NCBI GenBank assembly: GCA_965242665.1
Contig: OZ251484.1
Location: 2,418,001 to 2,482,000 of the forward strand
DNA length: 64,000 nucleotides
From: VXLM01 sp965242665
GTDB taxonomy: Bacteria; Chloroflexota; Dehalococcoidia; Lucifugimonadales; VXLM01
Direction: 5' to 3'
Below, piece after piece: positions 45,434-58,523 of the stretch (positions are counted from its first letter, which is position 1; the number at the start of each line of letters is the position of its first letter). Below the pieces are notes generated by a model. The model was not told the origin of the DNA. It was given only the letters and a program-made list of their open reading frames with translations, and did not search any database. The translations under genes were made by a program, and so were the position numbers.

Positions 45434-46381
45434 ATGACGACCTTGGCCGCTATCGATGCAGGTTCCAATGCTTTGCGCCTCGTAATCGGGCGGGTTGGGG
45501 ACGGCGGCGTCATTGAGGTGGTAGAGAACCGTCGGGAGGCCGTGCGTCTCGGCAAGGACGTGTTCGCGGATGGAGCGCTCTCGCACGGGATGATTGGGCA
45601 GGCGGCCGCGTCGTTCCATCGGTTTCGGAAATCCATGGACAAGTGGGGAGTCCAGCATTTCACCGCCGTGGCCACGAGCGCGGTGCGAGAGGCCGGGAAC
45701 CGCGGCGCGCTGCTGGACCGGATTCGGCAGCGGTCGGGTATCGACTTGCAGGTGATCGACGGCATGGAGGAGGCGCGCCTCGTGCATCTGGCTGTATCGC
45801 GGAAACTCGATATATCGACCGGTGAAGCGGTATTGGTCGATATCGGAGGGGGGAGCGTCGAGGTTACGCTGACCTTGGGCGGCGCGCTGCTCGAGAGTCG
45901 GACGCTCAAGGTAGGGGCCGTTCGGATGCTGCACCTATTGGGCGACAGTGCGGGCGGCTTCTCCGATTTCATGGCGCTCGTCGATAGAATCAAGAGCGAG
46001 ACCCTGCGATGGACGTCGAGCGTGCTCGGACACCACCTTGTCGGACGGCTCGTCGGAACGGGCGGAAACGTCGAGTGCATCGGCGACCTGACGGGCAGAC
46101 GAACCGGCAAGAAGGCGACATCCTACGCTTCGACGGGAGATCTTCAACGCATCCGCACGCAGTTGGAGGCGCTGGACTACACCGACCGCCGGCGCGAGTT
46201 GCGCCTCCGCCCCGACCGTGCAGACGTGATCTACCCAGCGACCATCGTGGTTCAGGCGCTCATGAACACCGTATGGGCAAGCGAGATCGCCATTCCCAGG
46301 GTCGGACTCAAAGACGGCGTCTTGATCGAGCTCGCCGGCAGGCTTGGGCTCGTCGAATCCGGGTCGCTCACGTACCTCTAG
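45434..46381 (+). CDS. Ppx/GppA family exopolyphosphatase or pppGpp phosphatase
   Basis: The 315-residue protein shows the ASKHA phosphate-1 motif LAAIDAGSNALRLVIG, the conserved TAVATSAVREAGNR, IDGMEEARL and the phosphate-2 motif VLVDIGGGSVEVTL. The length corresponds to the two N-terminal domains, without the C-terminal HD-like extension of E. coli Ppx. It should hydrolyse polyphosphate ends or pppGpp, linking phosphate storage to the stringent response. The start is ATG 45434, with GGGGAAT upstream, rather than the TTG at 45422. Confidence 0.88.
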   Translation: MTTLAAIDAGSNALRLVIGRVGDGGVIEVVENRREAVRLGKDVFADGALSHGMIGQAAASFHRFRKSMDKWGVQHFTAVATSAVREAGNRGALLDRIRQRSGIDLQVIDGMEEARLVHLAVSRKLDISTGEAVLVDIGGGSVEVTLTLGGALLESRTLKVGAVRMLHLLGDSAGGFSDFMALVDRIKSETLRWTSSVLGHHLVGRLVGTGGNVECIGDLTGRRTGKKATSYASTGDLQRIRTQLEALDYTDRRRELRLRPDRADVIYPATIVVQALMNTVWASEIAIPRVGLKDGVLIELAGRLGLVESGSLTYL

Positions 46382-46385
46382 CCGG

Positions 46386-46655
46386 CTACCCCAGATCTGC
46401 CGCCTTCTGCGAGATGAACGCCTTCATCTCCTTGACGCGGTCGAGGTCGGGGTGGCCCCCCTCTACGCTCTTGTCGAAGATCGTCTCCCCATCGACTGTT
46501 ACCGTGAGGACGCCGGCATCGCCGGGTATCAGGCTGATCGCGGTGTCGGATCCGCCCGCCGCAAAGAATTCGCTGACCATCCAGGCAGCTTCATTGTGGT
46601 AGCCTCAGGGAACGCAGTAGGTGATGTCTATCGCGATCTTGCCTTCCAACGCCAT
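46386..46655 (-). CDS. SelW/Rdx-family selenoprotein with in-frame TGA (CxxU)
   Basis: Reading on the minus strand from ATG 46655, the frame gives MALEGKIAIDITYCVP, then TGA at 46607-46605, then GYHNEAAWMVSEFF and the remainder to the stop at 46386. Reading TGA as selenocysteine yields an 89-residue protein with C14-V-P-U17. This is the redox motif of the Rdx (SelW, SelT, SelH) thioredoxin-like family, which has an I-x-YC-x-x-(C/U)-x-Y core and a C-terminal GVLTVTVDGETIFDKS / GGHPDLDRVKEMKAFI pattern. GGGAGGT (46661-46667) is an ideal ribosome binding site five bases before this ATG; the later Met at 46580 has none. A hairpin with a GGAU loop at 46572-46589 lies where a bacterial SECIS would be. 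It ends four bases from the end of the convergent ppx gene. Confidence 0.85.
46572..46589 (-). promoter_or_regulatory. Putative bacterial SECIS hairpin
   Basis: In RNA the segment GCUGCCUGGAUGGUCAGC folds with GCUG/CAGC, one mismatch, CU/GG and a GGAU loop. The loop guanines lie about 23-24 bases after the UGA, inside the 16-37 base range usual for bacterial SECIS loops. A competing pairing (GCUACCA with UGGU-C-AGC) involves the same region. SelB binding is unproven. Confidence 0.5.
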
Positions 46656-46765
46656 TCTGCACCTCCCAAGCATGAAGGTATGTCCCCAAGCATGATAGCA
46701 TAGGAACTCCGCGCGCGTCAAGGGTCAAGATAGGTATTCCTTCTGTACTCTCAGGAGAATGCAGT

Positions 46766-47551
46766 ATGGCACGAAATTCAGAGATGCTCCCCCGAACAGC
46801 CACTCCTCGGCGCGCCTGCATCCTGAGCGCTCCCCGCGGCACTGTCCTCCCTGGGCTCGCTTGCCTGAGACAACCTTGCCTGTTTGGCCTCATGCTGTGT
46901 ATCGCGTTGGCAGTTGCCGTCGGCTGTGGAGGGCAAGCAGAGCCGACCCCCTCTCTCGCCCCAACGGCCGCGCCCATGGTGGAAACGTTGTCCATAGCAG
47001 TCGCTCCCATCCCGGGCGACCTTCCCAAGTACGACCGCAGCGATTGGCGTCATTGGGTCGATGAGGACAAAGACTGCCAAGACACGCGCCAGGAAGTTCT
47101 CGTCGCGGAGTCGACGATGGGCGTCGCATACACGAACGATGAGGAGTGCAGGGTTGCGTCTGGGTTATGGGTTGGGCCGTACACGGGGGAGGAATTCACT
47201 GACCCAGGGATGTTGGATATCGATCATATGGTTCCGCTTGCGAACGCGCATCGGTCCGGCGGTTGGGCGTGGGATGACGCCAAGAAGCGGGAGTATGCGA
47301 ACGATCTGTCTTACGACGGGCACTTGATAGCGGCGCGCGCGTCCGCGAACCGTTCGAAAGGGAGCAAGGGGCCGGAGGAATGGAAGCCGCCAAGGCACGA
47401 GTATTGGTGCCAATACGCAACGGACTGGGTCGTCATCAAAGGCAAGTGGGGGCTGACTGCGACGGAGAAGGAAGCCGCCGCACTGGCGGAGATGCTAGAC
47501 GCCTGCGCGCCGCAACGGCAGCTACGGACCATACGGCCAACCACGCAGTGA
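46766..47551 (+). CDS. Exported lipoprotein HNH endonuclease (DUF1524-like)
   Basis: The 261-residue protein has a long N-terminal region followed by a lipoprotein signal (VAVGC, Cys54) and a short Pro/Thr linker. The catalytic domain has DIDHMVPLANAHRSGGWAW (His154, Asn160) and KREYANDL then ASANRSKGSKGPEEWKPP, the pattern of the DUF1524/GmrSD C-terminal HNH family found in secreted nucleases. The HNH fold cuts DNA with one metal ion. Outside the cell it may degrade DNA for phosphate or nitrogen. ATG 46766 follows AGGAG at nine bases. Confidence 0.8.
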   Translation: MARNSEMLPRTATPRRACILSAPRGTVLPGLACLRQPCLFGLMLCIALAVAVGCGGQAEPTPSLAPTAAPMVETLSIAVAPIPGDLPKYDRSDWRHWVDEDKDCQDTRQEVLVAESTMGVAYTNDEECRVASGLWVGPYTGEEFTDPGMLDIDHMVPLANAHRSGGWAWDDAKKREYANDLSYDGHLIAARASANRSKGSKGPEEWKPPRHEYWCQYATDWVVIKGKWGLTATEKEAAALAEMLDACAPQRQLRTIRPTTQ

Positions 47552-47596
47552 ATCAAGCGGAACCATTGTTTGCGCGAATTGCTTCTGTCGTATATT

Positions 47597-47881
47597 ATGA
47601 TGTATAATACCGTCGTGCAGTATGAATGGGATGAGGCGAAACAGCAAAGCAACATCGCCAAGCACATGGTAAGTTTCGAGGAAGTGAGGAACTTCGACTG
47701 GTTGGGGAGCAAGACTTCCCCCAGTCTACGTCGAGGCGAGAAGCGGTACGTGACCATCGGACAGATCGGCAATCGCTTGCACGTGATAGTATGGCTCCCG
47801 CGGGGAGACCGTATACGTATCATAAGCCTGCGTAAGGCGAATATGCGGGAGGTGCTGGACTATGCGCGAGACCAATCCTGA
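47597..47881 (+). CDS. brnT: BrnT family toxin
   Basis: The 94-residue protein begins near VQYEWDEAKQQSNIAKHMVSFEEV in motif order and contains RYVTIGQIGNRLHVIVWLPRGDRIRIISLRKANMRE, the BrnT signature. BrnT is a RelE-fold ribonuclease that stops translation until bound by BrnA. Starts at ATG 47597 or 47600 follow a TATATT-like -10 closely, so the mRNA may have almost no leader. The antitoxin gene overlaps its end by 20 bases. Confidence 0.88.
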   Translation: MMYNTVVQYEWDEAKQQSNIAKHMVSFEEVRNFDWLGSKTSPSLRRGEKRYVTIGQIGNRLHVIVWLPRGDRIRIISLRKANMREVLDYARDQS

Positions 47882-48116
47882 CTTGACTGGCTTGACGTTC
47901 GACGAGATCGAGGCTCAGTATGGCGAGGAGGCGGCTATCGACGCCGGCATCGCGGCGGATCCGGACACGGTAGAGATCGACGCCGACTGGTTCGCCCAGG
48001 CTCGTCCCACATCCGAAGTGATGTCCGAGGTTCTGCCGGGCTTGCGTGCGCGCGGTCCGGAAGCCGCTTCGACCAAGAAGCGAACCATGAGCGCGGGGTC
48101 GACGCAGACTGTGTAA
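47862..48116 (+). CDS. brnA: BrnA family antitoxin
   Basis: The 84-residue protein follows and overlaps brnT. DADWFAQARPTSEVMSEVLPG is the conserved BrnA motif (usually W-ARPA-EVLP), placed here before a basic C-terminal tail. BrnA normally neutralises BrnT and represses the operon through a ribbon-helix-helix C-terminus; here the tail after the motif is short, so the DNA-binding part seems reduced. The toxin-first order is usual for this system. Confidence 0.82.
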   Translation: MRETNPDLTGLTFDEIEAQYGEEAAIDAGIAADPDTVEIDADWFAQARPTSEVMSEVLPGLRARGPEAASTKKRTMSAGSTQTV

Positions 48117-48154
48117 CCCGCTTCCCAGGGGGCCGGTAAGTCCACGGCCCCCGC

Positions 48155-50134
48155 TCATGGAGCGGTTTCGATAGACCAGATGGTGAAGTTTCGGTATCTG
48201 GTAGACTCGCCGTCGACGCCGTCTCCCGAGAAATATCCCCCCACTGCGAACACTCTTCCGGGTTCGAGCAAGCCTCCGAGCCGAAGTTTGTCCACGTAGT
48301 TCCCGTTTACGAACAGCCATCCATTGGGGCCGAGCATGATGATGCGGATGTGGTTGGCTCCTGTCGATCCGGTGGATATGTACGGAGAAGCCGCACCGGC
48401 CAACTCTTGCTCATGATCGGCGTCGCCGGTGCGCAGCCCGTGATACCACCAAGCGGACTCATCGACCACGACGACGTGGAACTGCCACTGGTCGTTGCGT
48501 CGAAACAAGAAGCCGCTGCTCCAACTGCCTTCCTGCGCGGAGTAGGGGTTGGAGAATTGGGCCTCGATGATGCCGTTCTGTAGCGAAGTGAAGCTGTCAT
48601 GGGCGTCGATGAGACCGGCGTCTGGGTCGTGCTGGATGGAGCCGTTGCGGGGGCCATACTCCTTTCTGACCTCTCGGACGGTGAAGTCGTGGAATTGAGT
48701 GGAGGCGATGGCAGAATCAGACCAGACGCCCAAGCTAACTGTTCCGGAGTCCGTGATTCCGCTCAGGTCGATCTCGGCCTCATAGGTATCGTTTATGAAC
48801 AGCCATCCTCTCGTACCTTGAGCGATCACACTGATATGATTCTCCTCGTTCGAATTCGTTTTGATGTTGGAGGAGATGGCCTCCTGGGCTGTCTCCCACT
48901 CTTCTGTGCCTTCTGGAAGAACGTTGTGAACCCAACTTCCGGAAAGTCCGATGATTATCCCGTGACCTTTAAAGTCCACTCCGCGAGCGAACTGTCTATC
49001 GGTTGTCGCGCGTATCACGAAACCGGCAGCCCAGGAGGAGTCGCCCGTGACGTTTGGAATTCTGAAGGTTGCTTCCGCCGCGAAATCGGCCACGTCGGTG
49101 TAGCTGTCGAAAAACCCATACCCATCATCAGCGGTGGGATCAATCGATCCACTTGACGGGCCATATAATGTACTGGAAGACGCTCTTGGCGTTGGTGTGG
49201 GAGTTGATAGGATACTCGTCGTTCGTGAGGGTGTCGGCGCTGGATAGAGACCTGTCTTCAAAAGCGCGAGGCTAGGGCGCAGAGTGTCGGATTTGATTGC
49301 AAAGCCGATGCCCTCAGTTTCTTCCCCGTCGTTCTCACGTAGCACCGCCGTACTCATGCCGACGACTTCGCCGCTGAGGTTGAGTAAGGGACCGCCGCTG
49401 TTGCCGGGGTTGAGGGCGGCATCGGTCTGGATATAGGCGAGGCTGCCGCGGGTAACGAGCGCGGACACTATGCCTTTGGTCACTGTCAGGTTTCCTCCGC
49501 CGAGTGGATAGCCCAGCGCTACCACTTCTTCTCCCTCCCTCGTCCGTGTTACAAGAGGCAGGACTGTCAACTGCCGACTACGCGGTTCGACTTTTAGCAA
49601 AGCTATGTCTCGCATGGGATCCGTCCCAACAACCTGCGCGGCCAATCGAGCGCCGTCGTCGAATACGGCGGTCAGCAGATGTATAGATCCGTCGATAACG
49701 TGCGCGTTTGTAAGGATGTGTCCGTCGGAATCGACCACGAACCCCGATCCGTAGGTTGAGGATCCCGCAATGCGTACTACGCCTGCTCTTGCGTACTCAA
49801 CAACATCGGCAATTGGCGACGTTATACGAGGAGTCAGGGTTGGCGTTGGCGTGTAGGTTTGTGTGGGTATGGCCTCCATCGTCGCCTGGATACCTTCGGC
49901 TATGACGGCCTGGCTGGTTGCCTCTGCTTCGATGTGGGCGGCGACCTGGGCTTGGATGGTGGCGTCGATGTCGACCTGCGGGGCGGCGTCGCTGCAGGCG
50001 GCCGCGCAGAAGACGGCGGCGATGACGATGGATAGGAGCGCAGGTCCGCCCAGACGGCGTGCGGTCGCGGTCTCGCGGGAAGGACGGAACGCTTGGCGGA
50101 GATAGCGGGTTGGAGATGATCGTCTCGTCTTCAT
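48155..50134 (-). CDS. HtrA-like serine protease lipoprotein with two C-terminal beta-sandwich domains
   Basis: The 659-residue protein has a lipobox CAAAC (Cys47), a PQVDIDATIQAQVAAHIEAEATSQ-type stalk shared with the propeller lipoprotein at 6507, a short Thr/Pro linker, and a trypsin-like S1C domain with H (LTNAHVID), D (MRDIALLKVE) and S (NPGNSGGPLLN). No PDZ domain follows. Instead there is a Ser/Pro linker and two about 150-residue repeats, each with SSWxxGF, a GWLFxN segment and an FTVR- or FTIW-type end, resembling the LamG/DUF1080 concanavalin-like fold. It is probably a surface-anchored protease for envelope proteins. The start is ATG 50134. Confidence 0.82.
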   Translation of the reverse strand: MKTRRSSPTRYLRQAFRPSRETATARRLGGPALLSIVIAAVFCAAACSDAAPQVDIDATIQAQVAAHIEAEATSQAVIAEGIQATMEAIPTQTYTPTPTLTPRITSPIADVVEYARAGVVRIAGSSTYGSGFVVDSDGHILTNAHVIDGSIHLLTAVFDDGARLAAQVVGTDPMRDIALLKVEPRSRQLTVLPLVTRTREGEEVVALGYPLGGGNLTVTKGIVSALVTRGSLAYIQTDAALNPGNSGGPLLNLSGEVVGMSTAVLRENDGEETEGIGFAIKSDTLRPSLALLKTGLYPAPTPSRTTSILSTPTPTPRASSSTLYGPSSGSIDPTADDGYGFFDSYTDVADFAAEATFRIPNVTGDSSWAAGFVIRATTDRQFARGVDFKGHGIIIGLSGSWVHNVLPEGTEEWETAQEAISSNIKTNSNEENHISVIAQGTRGWLFINDTYEAEIDLSGITDSGTVSLGVWSDSAIASTQFHDFTVREVRKEYGPRNGSIQHDPDAGLIDAHDSFTSLQNGIIEAQFSNPYSAQEGSWSSGFLFRRNDQWQFHVVVVDESAWWYHGLRTGDADHEQELAGAASPYISTGSTGANHIRIIMLGPNGWLFVNGNYVDKLRLGGLLEPGRVFAVGGYFSGDGVDGESTRYRNFTIWSIETAP

Positions 50135-50183
50135 GGCGCTGTCCTGCTTGGATGTTCTTCGTATGCTTGGAACTGGGGGGGGG

Positions 50184-51686
50184 TTACCACTCGTGCGAGG
50201 CGCGCTCTGCGCGGATGGGGCGGTCGAGGACGGGGGATAGGGGGGTCTGTCCCATGAGATATCGGTCGATGCAGTGTGCGGCGTCTCTGCCTTCTGCGAT
50301 TGCCCAGACGACGAGGGACTGTCCGCGCGCCATGTCGCCTGCGGCGAATACCTTTGGGACGCTGGCGCGCATGTTGTCGTCGACGAGGACGTTGCCGCGC
50401 TGGTCGTATGCGACGCCGAGTTGGTCGAGCATTCCGTCGTGTTCCGGATGGACGAATCCCATGGCAAGCAGGACCAAGTCGACTTCCATCTCGAATTCGG
50501 TATTGGGGATGGGTCTCGGGGGCCAAGTGCCGGGTTCGACGCGGACGCCGTGCAGTCGTTCGACCGTGCCGCCGCCGGAGAATGCGCTCGTAGAGATGCT
50601 GTAGTCTCGAATGCCGCCTTCTTCGTGGGCAGAAGATGTTCTCATGATGAGGGGCCACTGGGGCCATGGGTTTCGGTCTGCGCGGTCTGCAGGGGGTTCG
50701 GGCATGATCTCGAACTGGTAGACCACTTCGGCGCCCTGTCTATGGGCGGTTCCGAGGCAATCTGCGCCAGTATCACCGCCGCCGAGGATGACGACGCGCT
50801 TACCCTCGGCCTCGATTCTGCAAGATGGGTCGACGGGTTGCCCCGCGTTGAGGCGGTTTTGCTGCGTCAGATACTCCATGGCAAAGTGAATGCCGTCGAG
50901 ATGACGCCCCGGCACCGGGAGGTCGCGCGCTTGAGTGGAGCCGCCGGTGAGACAGACCGCGTCGTAGGCATCGAGGAGTCCGCGCGCGTCGAAGTCCACG
51001 CCTACCCATGTGTTCGTCTTGAACTCGACTCCCTCGGCGGCCATCTGGTCGACGCGGCGTTGGACGACGCGTTTTTCCAGCTTGAAATCGGGGATGCCGA
51101 GTCGGAGTAGGCCGCCAATGTATTCCGCTCGCTCGTACACGGTGACGAAGTGGCCGCGCCGGTTCAGTTGCTGGGCGGCGGCCATGCCTGCGGGCCCCGA
51201 TCCGATGACTGCCACTTTCTTGCCCGTCCGAACCGTTGGCGGCTGCGGTCTGATCCAGCCTTTGTCCCAGCCGTGATCGGCGATAGATTTCTCAATGTGT
51301 TCGATCGTGACCGGATCGTCCGCTTCGATATCGCCGCCGCCGTAGTGCCGCGGTCGCCCAACGATGCAGGCAGTCTCGCACGGGGCCGGGCAGATGCGTC
51401 CGGTAAACTCCGGAAAGTTGTTCGTCGAGTGAAGCGAGCGGAGGGCTTTGTCCCACTGGTCGCGGTAGACGAAGTCGTTCCAGTCTGGAATGAGGTTGCC
51501 GAGCGGGCAGCCGCTGAATGAGTGGCACATGGGCACTGCACAGTTCATGCACCGACCAGCCTGCTCCCGCGCCTGGGTATTGTCCCACTCCAGCAAGAAT
51601 TCTTGCCAGTCTTGGACGCGCTCGGAGACTGACCGCTTTGGCAGCGGCATCCGCGCAAATTCTATGAATCCTGTGGACTTGCCCAT
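50184..51686 (-). CDS. gltD: Glutamate synthase small subunit
   Basis: The 500-residue protein has the N-terminal iron-sulfur region with GRCMNCAVPMCHS and GCPLGNLIPDWN plus GRICPAPCETACIVG, then an FAD site VAVIGSGPAGMAAAQQL and an NADPH site RVVILGGGDTGADCLGTA, ending with VFAAGDMARGQSLVVWAIAEGR. It passes electrons from NADPH to GltB in the GOGAT reaction. The MGKSTGFIE start matches the family. It is the last gene of glnA-gltB-gltD, 165 bases after gltB. Confidence 0.95.
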   Translation of the reverse strand: MGKSTGFIEFARMPLPKRSVSERVQDWQEFLLEWDNTQAREQAGRCMNCAVPMCHSFSGCPLGNLIPDWNDFVYRDQWDKALRSLHSTNNFPEFTGRICPAPCETACIVGRPRHYGGGDIEADDPVTIEHIEKSIADHGWDKGWIRPQPPTVRTGKKVAVIGSGPAGMAAAQQLNRRGHFVTVYERAEYIGGLLRLGIPDFKLEKRVVQRRVDQMAAEGVEFKTNTWVGVDFDARGLLDAYDAVCLTGGSTQARDLPVPGRHLDGIHFAMEYLTQQNRLNAGQPVDPSCRIEAEGKRVVILGGGDTGADCLGTAHRQGAEVVYQFEIMPEPPADRADRNPWPQWPLIMRTSSAHEEGGIRDYSISTSAFSGGGTVERLHGVRVEPGTWPPRPIPNTEFEMEVDLVLLAMGFVHPEHDGMLDQLGVAYDQRGNVLVDDNMRASVPKVFAAGDMARGQSLVVWAIAEGRDAAHCIDRYLMGQTPLSPVLDRPIRAERASHEW

Positions 51687-51851
51687 CAGCGATCGCAGTA
51701 TGAATTACCGCATCTCCGCCCAAATACGCAGGAATGCGGCAACGGGATTCTCATAGTGTATCAGGTTGGGCGGCGTCACGTGACAACGGGACATCCATGC
51801 CTGAGGGTCGAAGGGGCGGCCCGGCGCGGATGCAGTGAAGTGCACTGGGGG

Positions 51852-56421
<4,570 letters not shown>

Positions 56422-56444
<23 letters not shown>

Positions 56445-57789
56445 TGATCTCATAGTCGGTGACCTGAATGGCGTACCGCTCACACTCGACCTTCTTGTTG
56501 TGGATGAAGCTATCGAACACGTGATTGCCGAGCGCGCTGCGAACTAGCTCGCTGCGCTCGGTCTCCGCGATAGCCTCCGCGAGGGAGCGGGGGAGGGTTT
56601 CGATGCCCGCGTTCTTGCGTTCTTCGTCGGTCATGGCGAAGACGTTCGCTTGCGCCGCGGGCGGCAGTTCGTATTGGTTTTCGATTCCTTGCAGACCTGC
56701 CGCGAGCATGACGCTGAAGGCCAAGTATGGGTTGCAGGCGGGGTCGGGCGCGCGGTACTCGATGCGTCTGGACTCCTCTCGTCCTTCCTTGAAGGTGGGA
56801 ACCCGCACAAGGTCGGATCGGTTCACGGTGGCCCATGATACATAGACGGGCGCCTCGTATCCAAGCGGCGCGTCGTCCGTGCTGCGTACCAACCGCTTGT
56901 AGGAATTGATCCATTGATTGGTAACGGCGGTGATTTCACGCGCGTGGCGGAGTAGACCGGCGACGAACCACTTCGCGGTGCGGGAAAGCCGGTCCGGATC
57001 GTTCGAGTCGTAGAAGGTGTTGCCGTTGCCGTTCGAGAGCGACTGATGCGTGTGCATCCCGCTTCCGTTTATGCCATAGATGGGTTTTGGCATGAAGGTA
57101 GCATAGCATCCCTGGCTTACGGCGACCTCCTTGATGACCATCCGGCAGGTCATCACCGTGTCCGCCATGGTAAGCGCGTCGGTATGCCGCAGGTCTATCT
57201 CGTGCTGGCTGGGCGCTACCTCGTGATGACTGAATACGACCGGGATTTCGAGCTCTTCGAGGGTGAGCACGGTCTCCCTCCGCAAGTTCGTCGCCAAGTC
57301 TTGCGGGTTCTGGTCGAAGTATCCCGCCTCGTCCAGGAGCTCCAGCCCGGTCGAATCCTTGAAGTAGAAATACTCCAACTCCGGGGCGACGTAGTACGTA
57401 TAGCCAAGCTTGGCTGCGCGCTCTAGGTTGCGGCGGAGCACCCCGCGCGGATCGCCCTCGAAAGGCTCTCCGGTTGGAGTGACGAGGTCGCAGAACATTC
57501 TGGCCACGGCGTTCGTCTTTGGACGCCAGGGCAGCAGGCTAAACGTACTTGGATCGGGCAGGGCGTACATATCGGTCTCGCGGTACCGAGCGAATCCCTC
57601 GATCGACGACCCGTCGAAGTTCATCCCGCGAGTCAAGGCGATTTCCAACTCCTCGACCGTCACGGCCACGCCCTTCAAGTTGCCTAGTATGTCGGTAAAC
57701 CACAGGCGGACGAACTTGACGTCGTTCTCCCGCGCCTTGTGGAGAACGTACTCGATTTCCTGTGGGTCTCGTTCTAGCGTCGTCGTCAT
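56422..57789 (-). CDS. glnA: Glutamine synthetase type I
   Basis: The 455-residue enzyme makes glutamine from glutamate, ammonia and ATP. Motifs seen are GMNFDGSSIEGF, the metal-binding APELEYFYF, HHEVAPSQHEIDLRH, NGSGMHTHQSLS and the glutamate-site EYRAPDPACNPYLAF. The short length, about 455, and the lack of a typical adenylylated Tyr loop point to the GSI-alpha type, so control is probably transcriptional or by feedback. The start is ATG 57789 with AAGGAT ten bases upstream. It leads the glnA-gltB-gltD operon. I could not find in its upstream region the half-site array seen before amt. Confidence 0.95.
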
Positions 57790-57913
57790 GGATGTATGAT
57801 CCTTCAGGGTTCCAGGTTCGCTCTGCGAACAGCGTTGCGTTAGTGTGTTTATGTAATCCTGCGCCTCTTGAATGCGCCGACTAACTTCCTCTGCGTTACA
57901 GCCGCCCAGCCCC

Positions 57914-58258
57914 CTAGTCCTTGCCTCCCTCCCCAATAAGACCCTTCACTCTTCCCAAGAGCTCCGCCTTGAACTCGTCATCACGTTCAGCTTCCCCGAA
58001 CGTGTCGTAGTGCCGATCCGAGCCCTTGCCCTCTACTCGGAACGTAACGAGGTTGCCCCCTGTTCCGTAAGCGACGTAGCACACCCTATTATCCTCATCC
58101 CCATCAAGGCATAGGAACCACCTGGGTGTACGGGACCCTTCATATGCCTCAATCCTTATCAGCACCAGCCGACTCGGATCGACGAGTCCTCCGAGATGCC
58201 TCCGAACAATGAGTGCACCCCTCTCCCGAATCTCCCTATGACCATCTCTGCTTGCCAT
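57914..58258 (-). CDS. Hypothetical protein between the two glutamine synthetase genes
   Basis: The 114-residue protein is not recognised. It has a perfect AGGAGGT ribosome binding site (58265-58271) ahead of the ATG at 58258. The sequence is soluble and charged, with an N-terminal helix (REIRERGALIVRRHLGG), a central beta-rich part (RWFLCLDGDEDNRVCYVAYGTGG) and a C-terminal helix (DDEFKAELLGRVKGLIG). It lies 124 bases before glnA on the same strand; whether it belongs to nitrogen metabolism is unknown. Confidence 0.65.
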   Translation of the reverse strand: MASRDGHREIRERGALIVRRHLGGLVDPSRLVLIRIEAYEGSRTPRWFLCLDGDEDNRVCYVAYGTGGNLVTFRVEGKGSDRHYDTFGEAERDDEFKAELLGRVKGLIGEGGKD

Positions 58259-58523
58259 CTCGAACCTCCTTCTCTTCTTGTTGGACGTTCGCCGGGCTAC
58301 CTGCCCTTCCGAAGTTCTGGTACGGTACACTCTGACGCAACGCTACTCGGATTCCTAACGACTCCCGAAATGAGGGGGGAGTATCGTCGGGAGGGACCGA
58401 TACCCGGCTCGAAACTCGCTGCCTTTTGAATCTATCTGCTTTCGCAAGAAGGAAGAGAGCCCGCGCCGAACGTGCAACGCTGCCATCGACGCAGGCCCTC
58501 GCTCCGTTGGCGGATGCAGTCGG

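Noticed and set aside
44977..46110. Long minus-strand frame containing many HSRTPSTSFPH-like repeats
   Set aside because: It is a translation of the DNA repeat array fused to the antisense of ppx, with no start signal.
57790..57913. Third GlnR-like operator upstream of glnA
   Set aside because: Single GTTGC (57834) and GTTAC (57895) pentamers occur, but not at 11-base steps, so no array can be claimed.
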